Counted from the first letter of the stretch, positions 1-10,000 are shown. The stretch is 64,000 nt of DNA from Gammaproteobacteria bacterium (GCA_041395725.1 JAWKZW010000001.1:1612001-1676000), one strand, 5' to 3'. Notes: a model not told the origin generated them from the letters alone. Program-made: numbers and translations.

Positions 1-692
1 CCCGGATACTGGAAGATCGCCCCAAACAGGCCTTCCTCAGGCAGGGCGTCCAGCGTATCGATTATCAGCTCAAACCCGAAACATTCTGCCCGGGTTTTGA
101 TGACGTCGATGGTCTGTGGCAAACACTGGCGATCGACAAAAAAACGGTTGGCGTTGCGATTTTTGTTCACCCGCCCGGCAAGCGCCATAGCCTCAGCGGC
201 AGCGGTGGCTTCATCCAGCAAGGACGCATTGGCCAGATCCATCGCGGTCAGGTCAAGCACCGTCTGCTGGTAGGCCAGCAGGCATTCCAGCCGGCCCTGG
301 GATATTTCCGGTTGATACGGCGTGTAGGCGGTATACCAGCCCGGGTTCTCCAGCACATTGCGGAGTATGACGGTAGGTGTGTAGGTGTCGTAATAGCCAA
401 GGCCGATAAACGAGCGCGCAGGTTTATTCATGGCTGCCAGCTGTCGCAGCCTGGAGAGTGTCGCCGCTTCACTGGCCGGTGGATCCAGGGCCAGCGGGGC
501 ACTCATGCGTATACTGGAAGGCACAGTCTGGTCGATCAGGTCATCCAGCGACTTCAGGTCGAGATGGTCCAGCATGGTTTGAATCTGCTCGATATCGGGC
601 CCGATGTGGCGGTGAACGAATTCATCCTGGTGCTGAAGTTTGGCCAGCGGCTCGCGTAAAGTCACAGTGGTATCAGAGAGGGCTTTGTTCAT
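1..692 (-). CDS. gcvP: Glycine dehydrogenase (decarboxylating), P protein, N-terminal part
   Basis: This is the first 230 codons of the P protein, the PLP enzyme that decarboxylates glycine in the glycine cleavage system; the rest lies beyond base 1. The N-terminus carries the family box FVHRHIGP and, further on, the FIGLGYYDT and YTPYQPEISQGRLE stretches. The PLP-binding lysine lies in the missing C-terminal half. The ATG at 692 is preceded by a GAGG ribosome site. The gene follows gcvT and gcvH on the same strand with a 98-base gap, the usual gcvTHP order, so it should be the last gene of that operon. The identification is firm. Confidence 0.95.
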   Translation of the reverse strand, partial: MNKALSDTTVTLREPLAKLQHQDEFVHRHIGPDIEQIQTMLDHLDLKSLDDLIDQTVPSSIRMSAPLALDPPASEAATLSRLRQLAAMNKPARSFIGLGYYDTYTPTVILRNVLENPGWYTAYTPYQPEISQGRLECLLAYQQTVLDLTAMDLANASLLDEATAAAEAMALAGRVNKNRNANRFFVDRQCLPQTIDVIKTRAECFGFELIIDTLDALPEEGLFGAIFQYP

Positions 693-790
693 TGAGCCTC
701 GGCAAGTGAAAAAAGGGCAGGTACTTAACCAGCCCTTTGGAATGAGAGAAATGAGATAGCGGGGATTTTAAAATCCGCGGCCAGGAATAG

Positions 791-1180
791 CTATTCCTCG
801 TCACAGATTTCCTTATAGGCGTCTGCGTCGAGCAGCTCGTCCAACTCGGCGTCGTCCTCCAGGCGGAGCTTGAAAAACCAGCCTTCCCCATACGGATCTG
901 TATTAACAGTCTCCGGTGCATCGATCAGTTTTTCGTTGATAGCGATAACTTCGCCTGTAAGTGGAGAGTATACGTCGGATGCCGCCTTTACGGATTCCAC
1001 CACCGCCACTTCAACCCTGGCAGTGACCTGGGCTTCGGTCTCCGGCAGTTCCACAAACACGATGTCGCCCAGCGCCTGTTGGGCATGATCGCTGATCCCT
1101 ACCGTGACACTGCCGTCGTCTTCCAGCTTTACCCACTCATGAGAGCTGGTGTACTTCAAGTCATCAGGAAACTTGCTCAA
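791..1180 (-). CDS. gcvH: Glycine cleavage system H protein
   Basis: GcvH is the lipoyl carrier that shuttles the aminomethyl group between the P, T and L proteins in the cytoplasm. The 129-residue product has the usual length. It contains the lipoylation motif ESVKAASDVYSP, with the modified lysine near residue 65, and the acidic C-terminus typical of the family. The start is a TTG at 1180, giving MSKFPDDLKY, with GAGGAA 6 bases upstream; no ATG fits better. It sits 43 bases after gcvT and 98 bases before gcvP, so the three are probably cotranscribed. Confidence 0.95.
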   Translation of the reverse strand: MSKFPDDLKYTSSHEWVKLEDDGSVTVGISDHAQQALGDIVFVELPETEAQVTARVEVAVVESVKAASDVYSPLTGEVIAINEKLIDAPETVNTDPYGEGWFFKLRLEDDAELDELLDADAYKEICDEE

Positions 1181-1223
1181 TGGATATTCCTCGTATGGTG
1201 TGTTCCGGTAACGGTGAGGGTAA

Positions 1224-2315
1224 TTACTCGAACACTTTTTTGCCGAACCTGACGAAATTTGGTTTCACCAGGCGAACAGGCGTTAGCGTGCCGCGCAGCT
1301 CTACCTCACAGGACGAGCTGCCTGGGGGAATTCTAGCCAATGCGATGGAATGCTTCAATGTGGGAGAAAACCCGCCGCTGGTTATAACCCCGTCCCCCTG
1401 GTCGGTTACGACCCGCTGTCCCTCTCGCAGGACCCCCCGGGATTCCAGCACGAGCCCGGTCAGGACCGGCAGTTTGTTCGCTGCCTGTAACTCCCGGTGC
1501 GCGGTAATGGCCCCCCGACCGATGAAGTCTCTCGAGTCAGGGTCCCAGGCGATGGTCTGACCCATATTGGCAGCCAATGGCGAGACAGTCTCATCCATGT
1601 CGTGACCGTACAGATTCATACCTGCCTCCAGGCGCAGGGTGTCCCGGGCTCCGAGCCCGATAGGCTTAACGCCCACCGCCAGCAGCCGGTCCCAGACTGC
1701 CGGTGCTTCGTGGTCTGGAAAAATGAGTTCCAGGCCTTTCTCGCCGGTGTAACCGGTGCGGGCTACAAACCAGTCACCCGGTAACTCTACAGCGCGGAAG
1801 TTACCCAGTTCGCGAACCGGTCCGGCCTGTTCGGGAGTCAGGATCTCACACACCCGGTCGATGGATTCCGGGCCGTGTACCGCCAGTATTACCAGCTCCG
1901 GCCGCTCCTTCAATTGTACCTGGTAGCCTGTCGACTGGCGGTGCATCCAATCAAGGTCTTTGTCCCTGGTGGCACAATTGACCACCATCCGGTAACCCTG
2001 GCTAAGGCGATAAACGATCAGGTCGTCAATAACGCCGCCTTCTTCATTGAGCATGGCGCTGTAGAGAGCCCGGCCCACCTGATCCAGCCGCGCAATGTCG
2101 TTGGCCAGCAGACGCCGCAGATATTCATTGGCCCCGGTGCCGGATATATCGACCACGGTCATGTGAGAAACATCGAATACGCCGGCATGCTGGCGGACCT
2201 GATTGTGTTCCTCAATCTGGGATCCATAGTTGATTGGCATATCCCAGCCGGCAAAATCGACCATTTTTGCGCCGGCGTCGAGGTGCTGCCGGTAGAGGGG
2301 TGTTTTCTGTCCCAC
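1224..2315 (-). CDS. gcvT: Glycine cleavage system aminomethyltransferase (T protein)
   Basis: GcvT transfers the methylene unit from the H-protein arm to tetrahydrofolate and releases ammonia. The product shows LYRQHLDAGAKMVDFAGWDMP at the start, the folate-binding VFDVSHM segment and the TGYTGEKGLELI box. The frame is open further upstream to 2396, but GTG at 2315 gives a 363-residue protein, the normal family size, and has an AAAAGGA ribosome site 11 bases upstream; the upstream extension does not resemble the family. It is the first gene of the gcvT-gcvH-gcvP order. I looked for a glycine riboswitch in the leader and did not see one. Confidence 0.94.
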   Translation of the reverse strand: MGQKTPLYRQHLDAGAKMVDFAGWDMPINYGSQIEEHNQVRQHAGVFDVSHMTVVDISGTGANEYLRRLLANDIARLDQVGRALYSAMLNEEGGVIDDLIVYRLSQGYRMVVNCATRDKDLDWMHRQSTGYQVQLKERPELVILAVHGPESIDRVCEILTPEQAGPVRELGNFRAVELPGDWFVARTGYTGEKGLELIFPDHEAPAVWDRLLAVGVKPIGLGARDTLRLEAGMNLYGHDMDETVSPLAANMGQTIAWDPDSRDFIGRGAITAHRELQAANKLPVLTGLVLESRGVLREGQRVVTDQGDGVITSGGFSPTLKHSIALARIPPGSSSCEVELRGTLTPVRLVKPNFVRFGKKVFE

Positions 2316-2662
2316 GGTTTGTTGGGTCCTTTTATATGACTGAAAACTCAAAACTAAGACGCGAAAGTCGCAAGTGTACCCCTTGAACGGCCCCATTTAC
2401 AGGGGCGTGGTCAGCCTCTTGCCAGCGATAACACCATCCTTGGGACTGTTAGCGTTGGGGGGCGTTGCTTTGGTTGTTGCTCGACGCTGCAATCCTAAAA
2501 AGTAATCAGCCATGAAATTCTCAACCGGGTTTAGGTGGGGTATTGCAGTTTTTTGTCAGCGAAAGAGAGTTGCGGAGAACTGTCAAGCAATGCTTGAGCC
2601 TGCTCTTGAATACTGTGACAACGCAGGTTCTTAAGGTTCGCACCTGTCCGCTGATACCTGCT
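2316..2662. other. Intergenic spacer upstream of gcvT
   Basis: This 347-base gap separates gcvT from the DUF5916 gene, both on the minus strand, so it must hold the gcv promoter. I see no convincing -35/-10 pair, riboswitch or terminator. A short plus-strand reading ending at 2505 encodes a hydrophobic stretch followed by RR, which resembles a C-terminal sorting tail but has no gene body in front of it. Confidence 0.4.
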
Positions 2663-4906
2663 TCAGGGCTGCCAGGCGTAGCTGAATTTTGCGAAAATTG
2701 TCCGGTTGGTCGGCTCGATCGAGTCGTAGACGTCGTTCTGGAATCCGGAGTCTGAATAGCCGACAAAGAAACGTGACGCGGCATTGATCCGGTAACTGTA
2801 AAGCAGCTGGTTGGCCAGGGTTCTGGATTTACTCTGCACGGGATTGATGTAAAGGGACGGGTCTCTGTCCTGGTCGGTGTATTGCGCCGTGAAACGCAGA
2901 AAGCTGCGGGTGCTGAACTGGTAAGTGGCCCTGATGTCAGTAAGATTGGCCGTGAAGAGTCGGCCGCCATCCACGTCAAATTCCTGCAGAGTGTGCTCCA
3001 GGTTCAACTGCAGGTGAGGGCCCCAGTTGTAGGTGATCTCCGGCCCGATCCGCCGTGACCTGCCCAGGCGCGTATTGGCGAAATCCACCACATCCTCGAC
3101 ACGCACATACATATTCAGAAACAGATCGGCAGTGGGTCTGAAATTGAGGCGTAGCTGGTTGAATTGTTCGTCGAAATACTTGCCATTGAAGTAGGTCTTA
3201 CTGCCGCCGAACAGGCCGCTGAGCCGGGATTGCAAGGGGCCATCCATTTCGAGGAAGAATTCCACTTCCTCTTCCAGGTTCAACCCCGACTGGTCGTAGG
3301 TTTTGTCCCAGTCCGCCGCGATCCAGATGCGATTGAAAAAACTGTCGTTCCATCGCCAGGTGTGACCGGCCCGGAGAGTGAGACGACGGAAATCAACCTG
3401 ATTGATGAAACCCAGGTCGGCGCGAAAATCCTCACCGTAGTCCACATAGTTTATCCACCAGTCCCAGCGTCGGTCGCGATGGCGATAATCGATCACATGA
3501 GTCTGGTCGCTGATCTCCGGCAGCTGCCCATAACGTTCCTGTATGGCGCCCGGGTACCTGGATTCGGAATGCAGTGTCTGTAAGGTTAAGGTGTCGCTAT
3601 TTGTCAATTGAAAGACACCGTCGATGCCGGTCACGGTATTGCGGTAACCATCCGCCTCACGGTTGGTAACCACTGCGCCGATCGCAGAGTTTTCCATGAC
3701 GTCATAGCGATAGCGTAAAATGGACACGTCACTTTCCACTTCGCCCAGCGTCGCCACGCTGGAGCCGAGGCTGCGGGGAATCAGGAAGCTGGTAGAGGTA
3801 TCATTGGCTGCCAGTAAGCCGTAAGTGTGGTTGCCTGATTTTCCGGTGAGTTTGGTACCGTAATCGGGCGCCGCAATGTTACGGGTGTGCACCAGATTTA
3901 AATAGGTATTGAAGTAGTCAGCGCCGTCCAGAAAAAATGTTCTTCGTTCTGGAACGAATATGCTGAATGTTGTGTTGGTATCCAGTATGGTGCGATCCGC
4001 TTCCACCTGGGAAAAATCCGGGTTGATGGTGGCATTCAGATAAAGGTTCTGGTTGATTCCCCAGCGAACGTCCAGGCTGGCCTGCGGGTCAAGGTCTTCC
4101 GCTTCCCACTCGTCTGTCTGAGGGTCCCGGTTCTCGATGTAACTGGTGGTTGCGGTGGGGATGACTTCCAGGTTTCGGCCTGGTTCCAGTTCGGCAAAGC
4201 CCTGTGCCTTGCCGATGTCACAGAGGTAGCAGGATATGTTGAGATTGCGCGGCCGGTTGCTGATGTTGTAGTCCCGGTCCCGCGGGTAGCGGCGCACAAA
4301 GTTGATGCCCCAGGTCTGTTGTTCCAGTCCTTCGGCGAACCGCAGTTGTTTGAGCGGGATCGCCATTTCAACGGTGTAGTTTTCTTCGTTGATTCTTCCC
4401 GCGCTGTCCCAGATGGCGTTCCAGGAACTGTCGTAGCGGTTGTTGACGTCATCATTGATGGCGTCCATCTGAACCCCGAAGGGATTTGCATAGAATTCGA
4501 AGGCCCGACGTTCATCGTTGAATGTGTCCAGAACGATACCGACCCGGTCATTGTTGCTGACATTGTCGCGGTCGCGATAAAAGGCCCTTATCTGGCTGAC
4601 GTCCGGGTCCCAGGAGATGAACGCTACATAGAGCACCTCGCCGTTTTCCATGATCAGCGCTTCCGATGTCACCTGGGCGGGGATGTTCTCCCCGGGGGTG
4701 GTTTCTATGTCCAGCAAAACCCGTTCGGCTGCTGCCCATTCCAGTTCACCGATGTTTCCATCGATGACCGGTGGAGTGCTGATGCGAGGAATCTGAAAAT
4801 CCACATCGGCTGTCTGGGCCATGAGAAAGGTGGGCAGGAAAAGTACAGCCCAGGCCAGAAAGGGCGGCAGCCCGGGCCGGTATCTGAAAGGAATAATGTT
4901 GCGCAT
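2663..4906 (-). CDS. DUF5916 family outer-membrane beta-barrel protein with N-terminal CBM9-like domain
   Basis: The product of about 747 residues starts with a signal peptide (hydrophobic residues about 13-29, ending LMAQ). A family-9-type carbohydrate-binding domain follows (about residues 40-230: PVIDGNIGELEW, the usual entry strand, then YVAFISWDPD). The rest is a DUF5916 region with alternating aromatic strands (NPDFSQVEADRTI, FFLDGADYF) that is expected to form an outer-membrane barrel, ending in aromatic residues as barrels do. Members are common in marine Gammaproteobacteria and Bacteroidetes; the substrate is unknown. ATG 4906 is chosen because it puts the signal peptide at the N-terminus; its ribosome site is weak. 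Confidence 0.85.
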   Translation of the reverse strand: MRNIIPFRYRPGLPPFLAWAVLFLPTFLMAQTADVDFQIPRISTPPVIDGNIGELEWAAAERVLLDIETTPGENIPAQVTSEALIMENGEVLYVAFISWDPDVSQIRAFYRDRDNVSNNDRVGIVLDTFNDERRAFEFYANPFGVQMDAINDDVNNRYDSSWNAIWDSAGRINEENYTVEMAIPLKQLRFAEGLEQQTWGINFVRRYPRDRDYNISNRPRNLNISCYLCDIGKAQGFAELEPGRNLEVIPTATTSYIENRDPQTDEWEAEDLDPQASLDVRWGINQNLYLNATINPDFSQVEADRTILDTNTTFSIFVPERRTFFLDGADYFNTYLNLVHTRNIAAPDYGTKLTGKSGNHTYGLLAANDTSTSFLIPRSLGSSVATLGEVESDVSILRYRYDVMENSAIGAVVTNREADGYRNTVTGIDGVFQLTNSDTLTLQTLHSESRYPGAIQERYGQLPEISDQTHVIDYRHRDRRWDWWINYVDYGEDFRADLGFINQVDFRRLTLRAGHTWRWNDSFFNRIWIAADWDKTYDQSGLNLEEEVEFFLEMDGPLQSRLSGLFGGSKTYFNGKYFDEQFNQLRLNFRPTADLFLNMYVRVEDVVDFANTRLGRSRRIGPEITYNWGPHLQLNLEHTLQEFDVDGGRLFTANLTDIRATYQFSTRSFLRFTAQYTDQDRDPSLYINPVQSKSRTLANQLLYSYRINAASRFFVGYSDSGFQNDVYDSIEPTNRTIFAKFSYAWQP

Positions 4907-5226
4907 TATTGTTATTGGACCCGAAAGACAGGTAGGCCTTATGGTGGCCTGTGTTAATGAGGGGAGAGTATACAGTGAATCCGTCGCCGCAGCCCAGTCC
5001 ATGCCGACCGGTAAGAGCAGTTAGGGCCCGCATCCGGGACAGAATACAAATAGGCTGGCACAGGTTAATTGTGGGCGAGGCGGGCAGCGTAGAATCCTGA
5101 GTCCAAAAAAGGCGGACCCACCACCCAGTGAATCCGCCTGGGGCTGCCGATACAGATCAGGTCGTTTATGATCTGAGGCGATCTAATCAGGGTCAGCAGG
5201 CCCTGGTTTCAGGACAGTACCGGTTG
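4907..5226. other. Intergenic spacer between the redoxin gene and the DUF5916 gene
   Basis: This 320-base gap holds the terminator of the redoxin gene at 5105-5139 and should hold the promoter of the DUF5916 gene nearer 4907-5090. No clear promoter boxes or additional gene could be recognised. Confidence 0.35.
5105..5139 (-). terminator. Rho-independent terminator of the redoxin/selenoprotein gene
   Basis: Read on the minus strand, AGGCGGA pairs with TCCGCCT across a 20-base loop and is followed immediately by a run of six T. It lies about 90 bases past the redoxin stop codon, so it probably ends that transcript before the DUF5916 gene. Confidence 0.7.
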
Positions 5227-5808
5227 TCACATGTTTGCCGCCGCCTCCAGCACGTCGGCAAAATCCGGCCGGATGCGGTAGTTCTCCTCGGCGAATTTGT
5301 AGCGAATCACGCCATCCGGATCAATCAGGAAAATGCCCGGGTAGGGCACTCCCCAGGCCCGGTCCCCGGGCTTGTAAAGTGTGGTGTTCAAGATGCCGAA
5401 AGCATTGACATGCTGGCGGTCTTCATCCTGCAATAAAGTGAATTCGATACCTTCGTCCAGTTCGACTTCCTTGAGAAATTCGTACGGATCGTAGGTGATT
5501 GCAGCAATGGTGATGCCCATGGCCGGGAACTGGTTCTGAATCTCTGTCAGCTGCACGAGCTGAGCTTTACAGAACGGTCACCAGTCGAAGGAACGGCTGA
5601 ACATCAGCAACAGGCCGTTCTCGCCCACCAGATCGTCAAAGGTTTTAGTTTCCCCATTCTGATCCCGCGCCTGAATCGGGGGAATACTGCTACCCACCGG
5701 AAGATCAGGTGCCCAGACAAACTCCTGTGCCTGTGCAGGCTGCACCAGCAGGAGAATCGGTAGCAGGGAAAGCAGACTGGCGAACTGCAGGTAGAGCTTT
5801 TTTTTCAT
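5227..5808 (-). CDS. Exported AhpC/TSA-type redoxin, candidate selenoprotein (UGA at codon 77)
   Basis: Two adjacent minus-strand frames form one protein of 193 residues if the TGA at 5578-5580 is read through. Residues 1-28 are a signal peptide (MKKK, hydrophobic core, QPAQAQ). The thioredoxin-fold redoxin domain follows, with the active site reading FSRSFDW-U-PFCKAQL and the downstream strands GITIAAITYD and YPGIFLIDPDG. The UGA falls exactly where relatives have the first cysteine of CPFC. A stem-loop fitting the bacterial SECIS pattern lies just after it. ATG 5808 has AGAGAGG upstream. I infer a UxxC thiol/peroxide oxidoreductase of the periplasm. A nonsense mutation is the alternative. 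Confidence 0.75.
5544..5572 (-). promoter_or_regulatory. Candidate bacterial SECIS element
   Basis: Immediately 3' of the in-frame UGA, CAGCU (5562-5558) pairs with AGCUG (5552-5548) around the five-base loop CGUGC. Below it, CUGU pairs with ACAG, leaving AAAGCU as a 5' bulge that contains a U. The loop starts 20 bases after the UGA and has G as its second base followed by U. These match the published description of bacterial SECIS elements: apical loop 16-37 bases downstream, a G among the first two loop bases, and a bulged U. The structure was folded by hand. Confidence 0.65.
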
Positions 5809-5945
5809 GTTATAGCCTCTCTGGTGGTCGTCGGAACGGCAACGCTGCCGTCTACCTGTCATGACCGGCGGGCAGCAGAATTCTTCCCCCGGCGGTGAAT
5901 CGTTGCCTGTCAGGCAGTCGCTGATGCGCTGTCCGCGACGCGGGG

Positions 5946-6665
5946 CTATTCCAGTCCCGACAGAAAGCGGTCCGGGCGTGGCATAAAGCGATTCTGGGAA
6001 TCCAGCGAAAAAACTACCGAGCTGGAGCGGCCAATGATCTCATCCCGGGGCACGAAGCTGTAGGCACGGCTGTCGGCACTGTTGTCACGGTTGTCGCCGA
6101 GTACGAAATAGCTGTCCTCCGGGACAGTAACCGGCCCGTAGTTTCGCATTGTACGGCTGAAATAGCTGGTTGAAAGCTGGGCCTGGTGGGAATGCTCGGG
6201 CAGCTGCTCGGTGATGATCATGGAGTCATCATCCTCCGTCACGATCTTATAATCTGCCGCCTCACCGTTTATAACCAGGGCGTTGTCCCGCATGTAGACG
6301 GTGTCACCGGGTAGCCCGACAATGCGTTTGACCAGGCGTTTTCCCGCTTTCTGCGAGTCGATGATGATAATGTCGCCCCGTTCCGGATCGGCAAAACTGC
6401 CCAGGGATATTTCGGTGAAAGGAATTTTGACGTCGTAGGCCACTTTATTGACCCAGACTTTGTCGCCATCCAGCAACGTTGGCTGCATTGAAGCCCCGGA
6501 AATGGAGCTGAGATCGGCGATAGCGCTTTTGAAAAACACGATACAGCAGAGCAGTAACAGAAACTGCCGGTTTTCATACCAGAATGTCCGGATGCCACGT
6601 TGCACTCGTACGGACAGTCTGGTCTGTTCTTCCAGCATGCCGTGCTGTTGATTCGATTCCTTCAT
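5946..6665 (-). CDS. lepB: Signal peptidase I
   Basis: LepB cleaves signal peptides of Sec and Tat substrates at the outer face of the inner membrane. The 239-residue protein has one clear membrane segment (about residues 34-50). The catalytic serine is in SGASMQPTL (Ser59), the catalytic lysine in KRLVKRIVGLPGD (about Lys113), and the FVLGDNRDNSADSR box follows. E. coli LepB has two membrane segments and 324 residues, so this is the shorter form. A 54-residue membrane protein lies 11 bases upstream on the same strand and is probably cotranscribed. Confidence 0.93.
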   Translation of the reverse strand: MKESNQQHGMLEEQTRLSVRVQRGIRTFWYENRQFLLLLCCIVFFKSAIADLSSISGASMQPTLLDGDKVWVNKVAYDVKIPFTEISLGSFADPERGDIIIIDSQKAGKRLVKRIVGLPGDTVYMRDNALVINGEAADYKIVTEDDDSMIITEQLPEHSHQAQLSTSYFSRTMRNYGPVTVPEDSYFVLGDNRDNSADSRAYSFVPRDEIIGRSSSVVFSLDSQNRFMPRPDRFLSGLE

Positions 6666-6676
6666 AACACCAGCTA

Positions 6677-6841
6677 TTATGCGACCCTTTTACGAAAAAA
6701 CAACACGGGTAACGCCAGAGGCCCGATAATTGCGGCGAGTAAAAACCACCAGCGAGGGCTCAGGCCCCGCCGCTTGGCCATTTCCGCTGCTGCAACCATG
6801 CTCAGCAGACTTATTACCAGCAACGCCACATAAGTTGTCAC
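6677..6841 (-). CDS. Small membrane protein, 54 residues, upstream of lepB
   Basis: A GTG at 6841, preceded by AGGG at good spacing, opens a frame of 54 codons ending at 6677. The product has a hydrophobic N-terminal segment (VALLVISLLSMVAAA), a short basic linker with AKRRGLSP, a second hydrophobic segment (WWFLLAAIIGPLALPVLFF) and a basic tail RKRVA, so two membrane passes are likely. The stop is 11 bases before lepB, suggesting one transcript. I do not recognise a named family. The pattern of coding sense, ribosome site and spacing makes it likely real, though it is short. Confidence 0.6.
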   Translation of the reverse strand: MTTYVALLVISLLSMVAAAEMAKRRGLSPRWWFLLAAIIGPLALPVLFFRKRVA

Positions 6842-6910
6842 GTCTCAATCCCTGTTGCGTTCTGTGTAACAGTAGTCGCGGGCTGCTCCTGTGTCAATTC
6901 AGTCGGCCGT

Positions 6911-6947
6911 CAGACTCCCGCAGAGCGTTGCGGTACCTGATCAGAGT
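6911..6947. repeat. Dispersed palindromic repeat, copy 1
   Basis: On the minus strand this reads GATCAGGTACCGCAACGCTC followed by TGCGGGAGTCT. It matches, over about 38 bases with a few differences, the better-preserved copy at 33703-33747. It lies in the gap between the small membrane gene and lhr. Confidence 0.6.
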
Positions 6948-7046
6948 TGCCCCGGATAAGCAGCTGACAGGGCCCTGTACCGATTGCCACTGAAACGGTA
7001 TAGACTCGGAACTGACGCCAACCACTACCCGGGTTTCAGCCTGCCG

Positions 7047-10000
7047 ATGCCACTGAGTCGCTTCAATTCTGTCTGTCGCACCTGGTTCGAGGAGCGCTTC
7101 GGGCGCCCGACGCCGGCACAGGCCGAGGCATGGCCCGCGATCCAGGCGAAACGCCATACCCTGATCGCGGCGCCGACCGGCAGTGGTAAAACCCTGGCCG
7201 CCTTTTATGCGGTGATCAACGAGCTGGTGGAGCGGGGTATGGAGCGGCCATTGCCTGGCGGGGTACAGGTGGTCTATGTCTCGCCACTGAAGGCGCTCAG
7301 CAACGATATTTATCGCAATCTTGAAATTCCACTCAATGGGATCGCCGAACAGCTGCACCGGGAAGGCTGCGCACCGGTTGATATCCGGGTAGGAGTAAGA
7401 ACCGGTGACACCCCGCAGAGTGAGCGCCAGAAAATGGCGAAGAAGCCTCCCCATATCCTGGTGACTACTCCGGAATCCTTATACCTGCTGCTGACCAGCG
7501 CCAGTGGCCGTGCCATGCTGAGGAATACTGGTACGGTGATCGTCGACGAGATTCATGCCCTGCTGAGTGACAAGCGAGGGTCCCACCTGGCCCTCTCTCT
7601 GGAACGGCTTGACGCGCTGGTGGCCGGTGGGCTGCAAAGAATCGGTTTATCGGCCACGCAGAAGCCGGTGGAGCTGGTGGCCCGTTACCTGGTAGGCAAT
7701 CGCAACGTCGTGGAAGGGCAGGCGGATTGTGTGATCGTCGATTCCGGGCATCGGCGTCAATTGCAGCTGAGTCTGGAAATTCCCCGCTCGCCGTTGTCTG
7801 CCCTGATGAGTAACGAAGTGTGGGGGGAATTGTATGAGCGGCTGGTGCAACTGATCGAGAGTCACGATACCACGCTGGTATTCGTCAATACCCGGCGCCT
7901 GTCGGAACGACTGGCCCTGGCGCTTACCGAGCGGCTGGGCGAGGGTAGTGTGTGCTCACACCACGGCAGCATGAGCAAGGATCACCGGCATAGCGCCGAG
8001 CAGCGCCTGAAGGCGGGTGATCTGAAAGTGTTGGTCGCGACCGCTTCGATGGAGTTGGGTATCGATGTCGGCTCGGTTGATCTGGTGGTGCAGTTCGCCT
8101 CACCCAAAAGCATCGCCACGTTTCTGCAACGGGTGGGTCGAAGCGGTCACTCGGTAGGTGGTATGCCAAAGGGAGTGCTGTTTCCGCTCACCCGCGACGA
8201 CCTGGTGGAGTGTGCGGCGTTGCTGGAAAGTATCCAGCGCGGCGAGCTGGATCACATCGTCATGCCGGAGAAACCGCTGGATATTCTCAGCCAGCAGATT
8301 GTGGCCGAGGTGGCCGCGCCAGGTGCTGCCGAGCAGGAGCCCGACCTGGCCTACAGCAGCGAACGGCTTTATGACCTGTTCGCCAACGCCTATCCCTACC
8401 GTGACCTGACGCGTGAAGAGTTTGACGAAATCCTGCAGATGCTCAGCGAGGGTTACACCACCCGCCGCGGTCGCCGCGGAGCCCATTTGCACCGGGATCA
8501 GATCAATGATCGTATCAGACCCCGCCGTGGCAGTGGGCTGATCGCCCTCACCAATGGCGGGGCGATACCCGATATGTTTGATTACCAGGTTGTGCTGGAT
8601 CCTGAGGATACCGTGGTGGGGACTCTCAATGAGGATTTCGCCCTGGAGGCTCTGCCGGGGGATGTCTTCACGCTGGGCACCCACAGCTGGCAGCTGCTCC
8701 GGGTCGACGGTCTGAAAGTGCGGGTCCGCGATGCTCAGGGTATGCCGCCCACTATTCCGTTCTGGTTCGGCGAAGGGCCGGGCCGGACCCGGGAGCTCTC
8801 CGAGGCGGTTTCCCGCTTGCGCGCCGAGGTGGCGGACAGTCTGCTGGAGGGTTCACCTCAGGAAGCAGTAGCCCGGGTGGTCGAGAAAACCGGTATTGCC
8901 CACGATGCGGCCCTGCAACTGGTGGAGTACCTGCATGCCGGGCTGCAGTCCCTGGGAGAAATGCCAACCCGGGACACCCTGGTGATCGAGCGCTTTTTCG
9001 ATGAAGTGGGTGACATGCACCTGGTCATTCACTCGCCCTATGGCAGCCGCATTAACCGCGGCTGGGGGCTGGCATTGCGTAAGCGCTTCTGTCGCACGTT
9101 CAATTTCGAGCTGCAGGCCGCTGCCAACGAGGACAGCATCGTCATCTCGCTGGGATCGGTGCACAGTTTCGAGTTGCAGGATGTGTACAACTACCTGCAG
9201 ACCGCCAGCCTCAAGGATGTGCTGGTGCAGGCGCTGCTGGACGCGCCCATGTTCGAAGTGCGCTGGCGCTGGAATGCCACCCGCTCGCTGGCCATTCAGC
9301 GTAATCGGTCAGGCAAGCGGGTGCCGCCGCAATTCCAGCGCATGGACGCCGAGGATCTGGTCGCCCATGTCTTCCCTGATCAGATCGCCTGTTTTGAAAA
9401 TATTCAGGGCAAGCGGGAGGTTCCCGATCATCCATTGGTCAATCAGACTATTCATGACTGTCTCACCGAAGCCATGGACATCGAAGAGCTCACGGCGCTG
9501 ATCGGCCGTATCGAACAGCGGGAACTGAAGCTGGTGGCCCTGGACCTGCGGGAGCCTTCTCCATTCGCACAGGAAATTATCAACGCCCGCCCCTATGCGT
9601 TTCTGGATGATGCACCCTTTGAAGAGCGTCGTACCAATGCCATCAAGAACCGCAGCTGGCTCGATCCTGCTGAAACCGGCAACCTGGCCGAGCTTGATCC
9701 GGAGGCTATCCGGCTGGTTCGGGAACAGGCCTGGCCCACGGTCGGGAATCCGGACGAACTCCATGATGCCCTGTTGAGCCTCGGATACGTGACCGGGGCG
9801 GAAGCGAAGGACCATGTCTATGGGCGCCATCTGCAGCAGCTGGTGGCTGATCGGCGGGCCTGTCAGCTGACCGGCGCACAGGCACTGTGGATAGCGGCGG
9901 AACGAGTACCCTGCCTGCGGGCTGCCCTGCCGGAGGCCACCCTGGCACCGGCGCTGGAATTGCCGGAGGCAATCAGCCGCCAGGCCTGGGAGCGGGAGGA

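Noticed and set aside
2413..2505. C-terminal sorting-signal-like reading (hydrophobic stretch then RR) on the plus strand
   Set aside because: There is no gene body or start signal in front of it, and the stretch is too short to support a protein.
2340..2520. Glycine riboswitch in the gcvT leader
   Set aside because: The leader was read on the minus strand for paired glycine aptamers and no matching conserved cores were seen.
2521..2979. 152-codon minus-strand frame overlapping the DUF5916 gene end
   Set aside because: It is an out-of-frame shadow with serine/threonine/arginine-rich low-quality sequence.
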